From Sphagnum magellanicum (Eukaryota; Streptophyta; Sphagnopsida; Sphagnales; Sphagnaceae), in the NCBI GenBank assembly GCA_021904315.1, contig CM038909.1, positions 23,953,032-24,017,031 of the forward strand: a DNA stretch of 64,000 bases, given 5' to 3'. Below are positions 1 through 12,400 of this stretch, piece after piece. The notes below the pieces were generated by a model, which was not told the DNA's origin, did no database searches, and worked only from the letters and a program-made list of their open reading frames with translations. Each line of letters opens with the position of its first letter. Position 1 is the stretch's first letter. The translations under genes and the position numbers were made by a program.

Positions 1-470
1 CATGTTTGATTACTGTTTTGACATTTTGGCTCAAAACTAAGTTGTTTATGCACAAAGATTTGCAATTTTGGATCTTCCCCCAACAATTCTTTGACCAACC
101 TAGATCCACAGCAAGTCCCCACACAAAATTCCGTTAGTTCTAGAGAGTTTGGGGACTTCTGAAGTCCAGGAAACAATTAGTAGAGCAGTACAAGAGTTCA
201 AGTAGAGAAACAAGCTTAAGTAAAAACCTGCAAGGGGTTGCTCTGTTGCATTCTTCAGAAAATCTGTATCAAATGCTACTACATATGGCCAAATGATGCC
301 AAAAGTAAGTTTTGATTATTTGGAGCAGCAGCCAGCCACATAACAATTTTTTAACAAGATATGTGATATCACACAACATTTTCCCCAATCTTCTTCACAC
401 AAATCCCCTTCTTAGAAGGGTTTAGGGTTTTTGCTAGGGGAGTGGAATTTTTTTAATTGGGATCTACAAC
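1..470. other. Downstream flank of the TBL gene
   Basis: No gene is recognised here. The stretch lies 3' of the minus-strand TBL gene and should hold its 3' UTR and polyadenylation region. It is AT-rich and shows no repeat structure I could define. A TTTAGGG-like motif lies near position 421. Confidence 0.4.
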
Positions 471-3400
471 TTACATGAAAGTCTGTTCTACTTCATAAAC
501 TGATTCAACATTGAGAGGAAGAGAATTTTGGGGAGCTAATGATATCTGGCTAAATAAAATTTCATTCCATGTATCTGGAATACCAGGTAAGCACCAATGT
601 AAGCAATCTTGAGTAGCACGTGGCTTGCCCCCTCCATACTTGGATATATGTGCCTCACCACGCAATTGAGACAAAAGGGTAATATTCAGCAATTGCAGGT
701 TAGTTCCCGCAAGTGCCTTCTCTGCAATTAAATCTCTGCCCAACCCATCCTGGATTGACGTCATGGCAACATTTTTGTCAATGAATCTGACATCATCACA
801 TGTTCCTCCTGTGTCCCAATCCCCATTTCGGAAGTGCCTCGGTGATAATGTTCTATAGAACACTTGCTTATTGGTATTCTCTATTTTGTCACTTATCCAT
901 TTGGCCACTGCAGAGATTGCAAAACTATGTGCATTTGGAATGCGGTACAAGTAATCCTTTGGAGGTACTGGGATGCCATTGACATGAGATTGCCATTTAT
1001 TTAGATTCATTTTCCCCCTGTTCCAGTGATGTCCAGAATTGAGCACAAGGAAATCCAGTTTCAAAAGGTAATCCCTTATGAATGCTGCGGGTCGATCCAA
1101 GTGCATTGCAATTGCTGACATTGGGTCACTTCTGTTGAGCATCTGTAGCTCACAAAGCGTGGCAGACCAGTGAAAGATGAGTGTTGTGTTGGTTGCTTTG
1201 AAACAATAAGCGACCCCAGTGTGCCTTCGTGACTGACGCAATTTTTTGAATCCATAAGTAGCTCCAACATCTTCAACTACCACTGTATTACTACTATTAT
1301 GCGCATCCTTAGAATTGATTGCAGTAATCATGCACATCAATGACTGGAATTGCTGCCTTGCAAGTGAATCCCCCACAAATGCCAGCACCTTGTTTTTCAA
1401 CCTGTGGTCCCACCCAAGAATATAGATGTGTTGTACTAAAATTCAGAAGTCAGACTTGTGATGTGATGTTCAGTTGAGTTAATTGTGCAAAAACATTGAG
1501 GAATTTATCCTCTTAATTGTTCACACAGTTGGAATTCAAAAACAGTATGATGTCCAAAAACACAATATTTATGACAACATTTTTTGTTTCACCCTCATAT
1601 GCTTTCACCTAGTACAAGGAAGCAGCTATTGATGCCAGATGTAGCTGTTTGCCTGAATTCACTTGGTTGGAACTCAGAAGCACCACTTCTGACAAAAAAA
1701 CAAAAAGATCTATGAAAGCATTTCTCTTTCAACCTGGTGTGCTTTCACTCAGGACAGGGAACCAGCTATAGATGCCAAATGTAGCTGTTTACCAGAATTG
1801 GAACCAAGCAGTTGCAAGGTCTCTGACATCAGCAAACAAGCTTGGACCATCATTGCAAAAAACTACAATCTTAAAAATTCAGTAAACAACTTTTTTCTAA
1901 TCCTTCTGCTGTTTGGTGGTGCTCTAAATCTGGTGAAAGCAGTCCAAAAAGCTTGCTTTTTTGGCTAATTTTTTCAAAATTTTCCAAAAAAGCCTTTGTA
2001 GGGGTTAGAGCCCCAAATTTCTTTTGGCATTTTGACGAAATTTCAAACCAGAAAAATACATGTTTGGCAGCACGTAAGCCAGTTTCCCAAGGACTGCAAC
2101 CTGGGACCTTTGTGATGCCAAACCAGGGCCATCCCACTGAGCCATCACCCCTGGCCCCAGGGGAAAGCTCCACACTGATCTAAACCTCTGAACCGTGCAA
2201 CAGTGGAGCCATGGACATTGACATGAAATTTTTTTTAAATAGTTTGAAGTTGGAAACTTGAGACAGCAATTGAGGAGCATCATAGGTAAGTTAGTACCTT
2301 CGAAGAAAATTGTGAGGGCGAAAGGGGGCCAAGGCACACTGGCCATGTGCAGTAGGAGCAGGTTGCCAGCGGAAGCTCTCATAGCCAAGGTCAGGACGGT
2401 TGTTTTGTCGGCAGGACCAAAGAGGAGAAAGCCAGAGTGAGCAATGTTGGCCACTGTAGAGCGGATGGTGAACTGGATCAGCTACCCACTCTCCTACAGA
2501 GTAGTCACAAACTTCAGCTGCAACTGTGACTGCAGCTTCAGTAGCAGCAGCGGCTCCTGCTGCACCACCGTGATCTGGATGCATCGAGAGGCAGCAAGCA
2601 AGCCATAAATTCAGTAAACCCATGACTACAGACAGACTTGCTGCAGAGCTCAAAACTGCTGTTAAAGATGTACACAGTCCAAGGTTCATATACACAATGT
2701 TCCATTAACCTGCAATAGACTTTCTGATGTAATTTTGCAATAGTGCCAGCAGGAGGATTGCACACTTGGCGGCAATGTCTCCACATAGGAGGTGGGAAGG
2801 ACATTGACGTACCTGCAGTATCAGGAAAACCTGAAGGTGCTCCTGCAGTAGTATGATCAGGAAAATTTGGCTTCTTCATCGCACTCAAGTCTGCACCAAA
2901 GAAGACTGAGGGCTGGAAATTTTAGTAAAACCTCCACTACACATTTGGGTTCCCAAGTTGGAGAGCAATGAAGAATTTATTCCAACCAGATTCTGACTCT
3001 CAGTACAACACAAGGAGTCTATAGGGATCATATTGCAGATTACTTCTTTCGTTGAGCCGGTCGTGCTGGACGCTGATCTCAGTAGCTGCGAGGTTCACCA
3101 GCTCCTTGAGACCGTCTGTGCCCTCTGCAATGTGTACTGATTTACTTTCAGGCACGCTTTCATCAGCGGCGATTAGCTCGATGTTCTTAGCGTCAGACTC
3201 CTGGATCTCATGGGCTTCATCACTTCCAGGGAAGCTCTTAGCAGCTGTAACCTCCTCGCCCCTGGACATGATATTCCTAGTCGTCTGGACGATGGGATGT
3301 GCTTCACTGTAAGGATGTACACGCCCTGCGCATCTCCCCCAACAACATGCAGAATGTTCTTATATTATCAGTACTGTTATTCCATCCAAACTAGCTGAGC

Positions 3401-3923
3401 AGACCGCAATGCAGATCTTCAGTTCAAGAATGATGTCGTTAAATCTTACACATCTGCGCGACCGCGCACTCATTCTGGACTGTCCTCACGGTTCTTCCTC
3501 TAAGCGCTAGACTATAGAAGGAATTGCGTCCGTGCAATCTCAGCTCCAGGAATCGATCGAGCTCTCCGACTTTGTTCCAGAGTACTATGACCAACAAGTT
3601 GCAACAAATTTGTTGGTACGATCTTGTGCGACTTCGTGCACGCAATCTCATATGCTGCAGCTTGTCTAATGTAACGCATTGCTACGGATGCAGGGTGAAC
3701 AAAACGGTCAATCTTTTTGGACTTCCATGGACCTCTCCTGCATCTTGAAGATTTCACATCTCTCTTTGCAGTTCTTCTTGAGGATTTAGTTTGGACATCA
3801 GCTGCCTACTCGGCTTGGCACAGAGTTGCTAAAGAAATTAGGCCTGCCTACCTTTGAGCCGACGAGAAGAACTACTTCCACTGCAATTCCTGGGATGACG
3901 TACAAATCTTTCCTTATCTCTGC

Positions 3924-3959
<36 letters not shown>

Positions 3960-4294
3960 TTCTCTCTCGCACACGGAACCGTCGGAAAGGTTTCTCTACC
4001 CAAGACAGACGGAACTTCAAACAAATTCATCAAGAACCAAAGATTCAGAGAACGCGAGAATTTTTACACACCAGAGAAGCTGGGTACCGTAACCCGCGAC
4101 GGGATCCGGAAAATGACGACCGAGTTGAGAGGCGACTCCTCCCATCCCAGGACCAGCATCATGATGATTACCACAGCCGTCAGGAGGAGCATCAAAGTTG
4201 ACTTCACTCGCAAACCGCAACACACAACCCTTAATCCTCCTCCCCCTCCGCCTTTGCAGAAACTGCTCCGATTGTGAAACTCCATCGCCACCAT
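471..4294 (-). CDS. Trichome birefringence-like (TBL) polysaccharide O-acetyltransferase, five exons
   Basis: TBL/PC-esterase proteins are Golgi type II membrane enzymes that O-acetylate cell-wall polysaccharides. My exon model (minus strand) is 4294-4068, 3261-3044, 2890-2813, 2574-2298 and 1401-471. It totals 1,731 nt, or 576 residues plus TAA, and every junction keeps frame. Exon 2 could instead begin at 3276 (five more residues). Residues 33-51 form a hydrophobic signal anchor (MLLLTAVVIIMMLVLGW) after a basic, glycine-rich cytosolic tail. Residues about 77-196 are a low-complexity stem. The PMR5N domain spans about 197-267, beginning CDYSVGEW and including RPDLGYESFRWQP and QCALAPF. The esterase GDS motif (FVGDSLARQQ) is at 277-279, and the C-terminal DxxH motif (DCLHWCLPG) at 532-535. 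The intron splitting PMR5N from GDS sits where I expect it in this family. The ORF is intact. The domain assignment is firm; the N-terminal exons and the specific polysaccharide substrate are inferred. Confidence 0.88.
1599..1800. repeat. Old direct repeat in TBL intron 4
   Basis: Two diverged copies of about 60 bp, starting near 1,599 and 1,739 (140 bp apart), share the cores GATGCCAGATGTAGCTGTTT and GATGCCAAATGTAGCTGTTT. They lie in the last intron of the TBL gene and look like a decayed tandem duplication. Confidence 0.6.
2080..2167 (-). mobile_element. tRNA-derived SINE head in TBL intron 4
   Basis: On the minus strand the sequence reads TGGCTCAGTGG (positions 2144-2134), a perfect match to the tRNA A-box consensus TRGCNNAGYGG. 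About 33 bp later comes GGTTGCAGTCC (2101-2091), close to the B-box GGTTCGANTCC. This spacing is that of an internal RNA polymerase III promoter. No folded tRNA cloverleaf surrounds it, so I read it as a SINE rather than a tRNA gene. The 3' end and tail were not defined. Confidence 0.6.
3928..3956. repeat. (CT)n microsatellite in TBL intron 1
   Basis: An almost uninterrupted CT run of about 29 bp is followed by further CT-rich sequence to about 3,970. It lies in the modelled first intron of the TBL gene. A short GA run occurs near 4,589-4,606, upstream of the gene. Confidence 0.9.
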
Positions 4295-5040
4295 ATTCGC
4301 CCGCCGTCCTCTCTAGGTCACACCGCCACGGAAACCAACAACTCTTGATCACGGAGCGTTCGCCCAACAACGCCGAGCCATGATTCCTATAACTGGAAAC
4401 AAAGTTCAGACTCCATCAGCAACTATAGGTGATCTCCATTCATACTGTTGCAAACTGCAATAAGAGAAAATCATCGGAATTCAGATCTTGGAAATCCACG
4501 TTCACTATATCGGACCCTTTCTCTCTCGCTCGCTATATATCTGATTTTTTTGGAGAACAAATGGGTACAAAAGCCTGTCTACATCGGAGGAGAGAGAGAG
4601 AGAGAGACGCACAGTTCCTTGGCACTGCAGTTGCGTGGAAAGACCGTGCTTTGCAGCGAAGAAGGAGATTGAGAGAAGATTCTTGTGCGCAAAGTGTTCG
4701 TTCGTGCGTGCGACTACGACGAAAATTCGGCTGCGCGAAGACAATGATGGCAGAGAGAAAACGCTGCAAGAACTGCACCCGTCAAGGACGGCTGCGGATT
4801 CCGAGTCTTCCCATTCCGGTCCCTCCCCTCCGCCCCCATCAATGCATATTCCAGGTGGAATCAACGACAAATCACGCTCCACGTGTGTGGCGGAAACGAC
4901 CGAGCATTACCGGCCTTAGAAACCACCGTTTTTCCCACGAATCTCACTCATTCCGCGACACCGTACAGCCCGTTACCCAACATATGAAATTAACATTTGA
5001 GAAGAAACGTAATTCCAATTTCCCACCTGCCGTACTATGA
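4295..5040. promoter_or_regulatory. Presumed promoter and 5' UTR of the TBL gene
   Basis: This stretch is GC-richer than the flanking DNA and carries GA/CT runs, as plant 5' regions often do. A 203-codon plus-strand frame (4,429-5,040) crosses it but is rich in Arg and Ser from the simple sequence and resembles no family, so I do not call it a gene. No TATA box or start site is assigned. Confidence 0.35.
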
Positions 5041-8040
5041 ATATAATCTTTCTGCTTGTTACCGGTAGCCAAATTTGGCTAATTCCTCTTGTGGATGATC
5101 GCCACTGTGGCTACATCACAAATTTTTAACAATAAAGCCGTGGGCCAAACATATTATTTATTATTCACTTAGAAGTTAGGGCATTCACTTATTTGAGGGT
5201 CAAATAGGCCTGATTTTTATGATAAGTTCCCGCAGGTAGCCAAGAATATAGAAGGATCCTCTTTTATTAACTTTCATATCTGGTATATAGCCAAATTTGA
5301 CGAAATTACTTTTTGAATGATCACCACTTTGACCACATCACAAACAAGGAGATTAAGCCATGTTTGGCTAAAGAGCAGCTATGAAAGTATAAATTTATTA
5401 AAATCATTTTTTAAAAGCTTGACTACTTGCTAGAACAATGTGTAAAAACATGGTGATTTTTTAGATATATTTTTCGATTTTTGGCGATTATTTCTAGAAA
5501 AGGATAATAATATTCAACTTTTGTTTTTGAAAAAAAACCTCCAAATGGCGAAAATTCACCACACAAAATCAAAACGTTGATGACAAAATTGACAAAAAAA
5601 CAGAAATACTGCCGAGGCCTGGCCTTTTGCTGCTGTGCCTTTTATACTAGAGACATTTGAATTAAATGCACCCAGAAATGGGCCAAAGTTTGGTGCCCCT
5701 ACATTCTTCGAGGGTGGTGCGGTGTGGTGTCCACTACAGAAACGCTTCTAGCCTTTAGTTTCCACTTTAGTTTCACCATGCTAACCACCCATTTGTTTTG
5801 AATTTAGTATGTTGAATATTTATCAATGTTATGGATGTCATTACAGAGCAGAGCAATTATGCACTGCGCTGCTTCTTCAATCTTTAATGACAACTAAAAG
5901 TGCTTTAGTAGGTAGAGCCCGCCCACAAAAGGGGGGTAATAACTGAGGAAGGGCTTACTTGTTTATTGCACCAGCTTTAGAACATGTTCCTTGGATATTT
6001 TTGCACTTTCCTTTTCTTCCATTGACAATAGTAGGACGTCAGGAATTTCATCAGCACAAAGAGGTGCTTTAAATAGGTTTGTTTGGTACTTTTCAATTCA
6101 CTATACATATAGCATTTATGGACAAAGAGTCAAACAACCAACTCATCACGTCAAGGGCGGGGAGGGGCGGGGGAATGCTATTGGATGTGGATTTTTCATT
6201 TTGGAGAGGTTTGGGGGAGACGGTGGTGTCAAATATGACAAAGAGTTTGATTTCTACTAATCAAAGCAGTCACTAGCATGTGTAAACATGTCCAGTCAAA
6301 GGTGCTCCTTGCATGTCAAAAACACGTAGCTAGCAACTCACTTTATCTCATTTCCTTTGCAAGTTTTACTCTTTTAACTTATTTGATCAGCCCTAAGGAG
6401 GAGATTCAAAAATATCTATCTTGGGACTATTTAAAGCTTAATTATTTAATTTTTTATGAGCCAATCACAGATGCCCAATACCCATCACTAAAGAAAAAAA
6501 TTTCAATTTTGTGGGTCAGTTTTAGGGCATATTTTTGAAACAATTAATTAATTTAGAAGACTCCATTTTGAAAATAAAATATTCTCAAACATTCCAAAAT
6601 ATTCTTCATTTTTTATCACAAAATTTATTTTGATTGAAATAATTACTTGTTGACAATTTCTGATAATATAATTTGTGCCATAGCTGCCAAGGTTCTACAG
6701 TAATCCTTTCTAACCTTAACCACCTACAGCAATTATCTTGTTGGACAAGAGAAAGGAAGATGGGTACCACCAATTCTAGATACACCAGCCAAATTTTAGC
6801 AAATGCCACCTTTGTGAGCAAGTCCTACATAGTTTGGCTCTTATTTGTATTTCATAGTTTGCCAACTGACCATGTGCAATGCCAACAACTTTTTATCATA
6901 TACTCTTGTAATGAATTGTTATTAATAAATTGTTACTTATTAGTCTTTCATTTGGGTACCAGCATGTATAGTTGTTGTGAACAGGTGGGATGAATGTGTG
7001 GATACTCTTTTCACTCATGCAACAAACAAACAATGTGAGAAGCATGTCCACACTATTATTGCAGAAGATTATGTTGGATCTACCAAACACAAGTAGGTCA
7101 AGAGACCTTTTTTAGGTTTTTTTTTATTTGAGTTGGTTAGGGGGGAGAAGCTGGCAGCCAAAGTCTTTGTTGGCCTTGCCTACCAAGGCAAGGATATTGT
7201 GTTTAGATTCATTATAGAGTATAGTAACTTAATGGATTTTGGCCCTTAGGTAGTAGGTCTATTTTTATTCGAGGATTTTTGAAATATGATATCTTGAAGG
7301 ATTTTGGTTCTTTAAGAGGATTTTTTTGAAGACTGTATTTTTGCATGGTGAAATATTTGAATTTCCATAATTCTTCTTTAATTAAGAGATTTTTTAATGT
7401 GAAAGGCAAGGCCACAGTGTGACACATCCCTTGTTTTTCTTGGGTTGCATTCAGAATGCACACAATGACAACACAAAGAAATTTAATGAGAATTTTGAAA
7501 ATATTTTGTAGTTTACAACATAGTATGGCCACACCATTGGATGCAACATCTAAGGCCATGAGTACGTTATGTGCACAGTCAAATTTACTATTCATGTACA
7601 AGTGGCATGTACTTTCCCCCCCCCCCCCCAAAAAACCCAATGTTATATTCATATTTTTGTTTCTTCATTGAGCTAGTGCACACTGCAGGTGTACCACAAG
7701 ATTGTATGTAACTATAGTGATGGACATGTATTGAAGGCGGATAGATTTTTTTTAATCTGTATGTTCCATATAAAAACATACTGAAATTTAAATTGCACAT
7801 AATTTGGAATCTATTGAAACCTGAAATTTATCTCACATTGTTTTCAGATATCATCCTCACAATGTATACTGTGTGTGTTGGCTCAAATTAGTTCCAATAT
7901 TGAGTACAGTTCTGGGCCAATGAGAATCTACCATTTATTCAAATTTTGGTGATTAGTCAACAAAATTTACTTAAAGACCTAGCAAAAAAAATTAAGTGTA
8001 CTTGTAGGGTATACTATCAGTTGGAATTCTTCTTCAGCAA
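5041..8040. other. Gene-free AT-rich stretch
   Basis: No gene was recognised. The sequence is AT-rich, with short frames only, and includes a 14-base C run near 7,616. It is probably decayed intergenic or transposon DNA. Confidence 0.45.
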
Positions 8041-8110
8041 GAGGCAAGGCATTTCAAAATGTGAAATGCCTGTGCAACCTCTTTTTTCTTCACTTTGATA
8101 ACATATCTAC

Positions 8111-8181
8111 CCAGAGATATTTTTGATACTCACCTGGGTATGCTACTACCAGTGTTGGGCGAGTATCAAAAATATCCCTGG
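8111..8181. repeat. Inverted repeat (21-bp arms) straddling a hAT-like end
   Basis: Positions 8111-8131 pair with 8161-8181 over 21 bp with one mismatch and a 29-bp loop. The core is GATATTTTTGATACTC against GAGTATCAAAAATATC. One arm lies outside and one inside the hAT-like terminus at 8150, so the hairpin spans the insertion boundary. Confidence 0.75.
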
Positions 8182-9278
8182 GTATCATTAAGGTATTCTT
8201 CTTTAAACCCTCAAAATATCACTTTGAATGATATATTGATTGAAAACCTGATCAGTGGTTTACGTTCCTGCGAAAACTGAATGGTTAGAACTGGCTCAAA
8301 GAAAAAAAAATTAAATATTGAGACTTGAGTGAGATAAAACCCCTTTTGCTCAAGTCAGGTTCCCAACGTACCACATACTCTAAGTAGTAGGTCAAACCAC
8401 TATTATGTCGAAACCAATAAAAGGTTGAAATTAAGTACAGTAAACTCTCTCTAAACTAATACTGTGTAAACTAATATTCTCTCTAAACTAAAATGCGAGC
8501 ACAGGCCAGTGGCAGGCCTCATACTTAATCTAATAATTCTCCATAAACTGATATTCAATATTTTTTTTCAGTCTCATAGCATTTTATAAACTAATACATC
8601 ATACATATGGCATCAAAAAAGAGATGAAATTAGAGAAAACACCTTTGAAAGTACAGACCTAGATGCGTTGGAAGAAGCTATCAATATTCCTCTGTACCAA
8701 TTGCTTTGTCCTGGTTTGGGTGGCAAATTTTTATTATTATTTTGAGGATTTAAAAAAGAAAAAAACTTGGAAGAATGTGTTTCCTCAGTTTAAAATATGT
8801 TTGATCACCATTTTTGACGTGCTTCTTTGATCCTCCACCAAACTCCACAAAGTTCTGTTACCTTCCCCAATGATCCATGACCTTCTACTAACCTCCATGA
8901 CCTTCCATGCTGCTCTGACAAGTTCTGGAATGATTTTTGGTAACCCCCATATAATTTGTGTAAACTAATATCCTCCATAAACTAATATCTTCCGGCTGGT
9001 CTCAAGGATATTAGTTTAGAGAGAGTTTACTGTAATAGCTCTAAACCCTCTCACAAAGCAGTAATAACCAGTTTGTGAGAACCACCAAATGATAACTGAT
9101 GACTGTTCTCAAATTTATGAGAATTGGCATTGTGAGAATTGATTCACTTTTTAAAAAAGTATCGATATCCTGACTTGGTGTATAATTTTTTTTTTAAAAT
9201 TATAATCTGAAAACCAAAACCTTTTGTGAAATTCAGATCCAGCGGGTATCATAAAATTCCGATACCCACCCAACACTG
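8150..9278. mobile_element. Non-autonomous hAT-like element
   Basis: The left end starts CAGTGTTGGGCGAGTATC. The right end is its near-perfect inverse (GATACCCACCCAACACTG). CAGTG-type termini are typical of hAT elements. The flanking octamers are GCTACTAC (8142-8149) and GTTACTAT (9279-9286), which match at 6 of 8 sites; both differences are C/T transitions, consistent with an aged 8-bp target duplication. No transposase frame is present. A pogo-like MITE is inserted inside. Confidence 0.65.
8438..9032. mobile_element. Pogo/Tc1-mariner-like MITE nested in the hAT-like element
   Basis: The ends are CAGTAAACTCTCTCTAAACT and its exact inverse (AGTTTAGAGAGAGTTTACTG), each flanked by TA as expected for Tc1/mariner target duplication. 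Subterminal copies of TAAACTAATA recur inside both ends. The terminus resembles that of Emigrant/pogo-like plant MITEs. The 595-bp length and lack of a reading frame make it non-autonomous. It lies wholly within the hAT-like element, so it inserted later. Confidence 0.8.
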
Positions 9279-9286
9279 GTTACTAT

Positions 9287-10473
9287 GCCCTTTGAGTGAG
9301 GTTTAGGGTTTAGTAGAGGGTTACACCCACCTTACACTTTATGACAGTTTATTACCCTTCACATATTCCTATGGAGTACTTATTCATGCTTCTATTAATT
9401 AGTGAGGAGTTTAGTCTTTTCAGATGAAGCCATTTGATTCGCCCATTTGGAACCCTATCCACCTTACTCAGGTCATATAAAATTTAAGTTTTATATTTAC
9501 CCTTACCCAGCTGATATAATTGAAGTACCCAGTGCTCACAAAAACTGGTTTCTGGTTTTTACCCTTGGTGCAGATACTTAAAGTAGCCAGGTTGAACAGG
9601 CCTGATGTTCGAAGTTTGAAAACAAAATCTCTGTCAGCTTGAATCAACTTCGGGCATCTCCCTTTGCAGGAGGATATTGAGCTGCAAAGAGTACTTTGGA
9701 TGAAGTACAACCTTTAATTAGTGTGAAACTGAGTTTGGAACTGTTGACGTGCGTAAAAGATAGAGTGATTTGTAAGATGTATCTCCAGAATAGTGAGTAA
9801 AAGACCACAAAGGCCTGCAACCTTTCGGGTTGCTGGCAAAAGGCACAACAGAGCCTAACACCTCCTGTTGATTGTTGATTGGCTTCATTGTTTAACTGAT
9901 CCAGGTGGGTTGCTATCAGTTGTTCCTAAACCTTTTGCAGTTCCACTGTTTTATGGGTGGGATTCAGAAACTTAAATAACTAAGTCAATGGGAGTAGCTA
10001 TCGGTAGTTTCCTACCTTTTGCAGTTCCAGTGTTTTATGGGTAGAATTCAGAAAAATAAATAACTAATTCAATGGGAGTAATCATGTTGCCGGTCACATA
10101 CTGAGCATAGGGGGCATGCTATCTGCAAGAGACTCTCTTGTGCAATCACAATATGTTAAGCTTCTCATGACCATTATAAGGTTCACCCAAAGAGACAGAC
10201 GTTGATGATTGAAAATATTGATTGGGTTGTTGATGAAAAAAGATATTTTGGATATTCAGATGAACACTGCACCACCCAGCAGTACCTTGTCCAGTAGGTA
10301 TCCAGTGTCACAAGGAACCAAAAGAGAGCTGCAGAGGGATTTGATGAGGAAACACACAATCCTGAACGTGCTCTTACAACCACCACCTTGGCTCCTTCAT
10401 CTCAAGAAAAAACAACTCCAATTAAAAAGAAGGATCCCAGAGTGATGATTGAATGTGTAGGATAATGCCACAG
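9287..10473. other. Gene-free stretch
   Basis: No gene was recognised. Near 9,300 is a TTTAGGG-type motif. At about 9,897-10,090 two diverged copies of a roughly 110-bp unit (core TTTTGCAGTTCCA) lie in tandem. Confidence 0.4.
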
Positions 10474-11030
10474 GGTAACTTTAAGGGCATTCTAAAATTA
10501 AGGGTCCAGGAGGAAGCAGTAGCCAAGTCGCACTCTGCACTTTGGGAATGTTGACCACTCATGGGCTTTACTCATCCTAAAACACCAGGGAATGTTATCA
10601 TGAACCTAAACATACCTGACTCACAAGATGTTGGAAGGGGAGAATCCTTACTTGTAGGCATAAGATCCCGCCTATTATCCCTTGCATTCTTAAGGAGTAG
10701 GCGTAATATCCTTTCTTTTGTTTAGGAAGCATATTATGTGTCAGATAAAGTCCCAAGGTGAAGGCATTCTCAAAATAAGGGACCTAGGATGATGCAATAG
10801 CTAAATCCAGCCACACATTTTGCAAATGTCTCTCACCCATATGCTTTACCCATCATAAAGCATAAGGCAAATTTATCTTAAGCTTAAACATAGTACAACA
10901 GAAGGTGTAGGAAGGGGAGGGTTCTTACACCTACTTCCTAGGAGTGGGAGGAATCATACACCTATAATTGGCATAATTTCCCTCCCACTTTTAAAGAGGA
11001 AACTTAATATCCCTCTTCGATTCTAAGAGA
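10474..11030 (+). repeat. Two diverged tandem copies of a dispersed repeat
   Basis: Copy 1 (about 10,474-10,735) and copy 2 (about 10,747-11,030) share an ordered series of blocks: GGCATTCT, AATAAGGG/ATTAAGGG, GATGCAATAGC/AAGCAGTAGCC, then a GCTTTAC block and GGAAGGGGAG. A further copy lies in inverse orientation near 16,020-16,260. No reading frame survives in either copy. The family is unidentified. Confidence 0.65.
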
Positions 11031-12400
11031 GATATTCATAGATATAACATACCATCCAAATAAACTACAATTTTTGTGTGAGTGCTTTACACAAATAAGG
11101 TGCCCTCTACATACACTAAGAAATTTCTCCAAGGGCTTTATGGTTGCAAAAGCAAACTAGACCCATCATAATATTTTTCAGGTGTTTCATTTCTTATATA
11201 TTATTAAAAGGAAAATAATATCTAGACTTGTTTAGTCAAAATCAAAGTATTTCTTTCATGGTATTTGTGAATTTTAAAAACTTGTTGATCTACGATGTGA
11301 ACAGCAAGGATATCATGGATGCAAAACTTGTTGCTTAAAGCCAAAATGGCTTTAGATTTCAACCTAAATCAAAACTATCCCACCATAGGAGCCCTTCCAA
11401 ATCAATTATGAATGCTTCCACAATAAACAACTCCTTTTGGATGGAGCACTTTGTAGGCTCCAATCTATTTCACCATTTTCATTAACGCTTTTTTTTGTTG
11501 AATTGTTCCTTATATGAAAATTGAATTACAAATGAATAGAAATGAAATTTAGTATTTGATTTAATTGTAATCAAGAGGTGTTCCTTGAATATGTAACCTT
11601 CATTGATGCACAAAAGCTTGTATGTGATTATAGATGAAGATGCAAATCAAAGAATGTAAATATACATAATAAATATCATTCAACAATGTTGACTTTGGCA
11701 TGTTTTGTTCTGATGGCATTAAGAATATGTCTAATACAATCAACTTTCAATTTTTTAAAGCCATTTGGCTAATAATTCATTTTCCTTTACTGAGTTTATA
11801 TCCTTTGGTCTTAATGATGTGACCTTTTGTGTGCAACCTCCATGTTTTGTTGATTTGAAATATCGTTGTAAATTGTCAAAATTATTAAATTATAATGTAT
11901 ATTATAATGCACTTGGAAAAATTTCTTGGTGGACTTGGATGGCTCCACTACAAAGAATTAAAAACCCTAAACAACTCCATTAATGATTTATTTTTAATTA
12001 TAATTATCACATGTGACTTGCTATAGGGTCTAGTTGTTTTGAACAAGTCACATAAAATATTAATCACAAAAGACAATATGTGGCATCAAGTTCGAATGGT
12101 ACTTGCATAAAGATGCGACTTACAAATTGTTTTCAATCATCCAAACTAACTTACATGGCATCCTCATTTTGTAACTAATTTTATCATTCAACAATGTAGT
12201 CACATTATTTATTTTTATTTTAAAATTTATTATTTAAATATTAACATAATATTATTTTTATTTATTTAAATATTTACTATTAAAATATTAAATAATATTA
12301 TATACATTATTTATGTTATTCAAAATTTTCATTAAGTTCAAGCTGTACCATTTTGACATGTGTCATTACATAAGTTAAGCTTAATAGACTAATTTGGATT
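11031..12400. other. Very AT-rich gene-free stretch
   Basis: No gene was recognised. From about 12,000 the sequence contains GTGACTT and AGTCACAT motifs like the subterminal repeats of CACTA elements, followed by extremely AT-rich DNA around 12,190-12,310. It may be the body of the CACTA remnant ending at 13,284. Confidence 0.35.

Noticed and set aside
2080-2167. A tRNA gene on the minus strand
   Set aside because: A- and B-box matches exist, but acceptor, anticodon and T-arm stems do not pair, so a SINE head is the better reading.
2005-2454. A 149-codon minus frame overlapping the PMR5N exon
   Set aside because: It is out of frame with the PMR5N motif and runs through the intron and the SINE.
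4429-5040. A 203-codon plus-strand frame upstream of the TBL gene
   Set aside because: Arg/Ser-rich, overlaps GA runs and lies where the TBL promoter should be. No family resemblance.
8047-8071. Short hairpin AGGCATTTC/GAAATGCCT
   Set aside because: A nine-base stem in AT-rich DNA is expected by chance at this scale. No further evidence of function.
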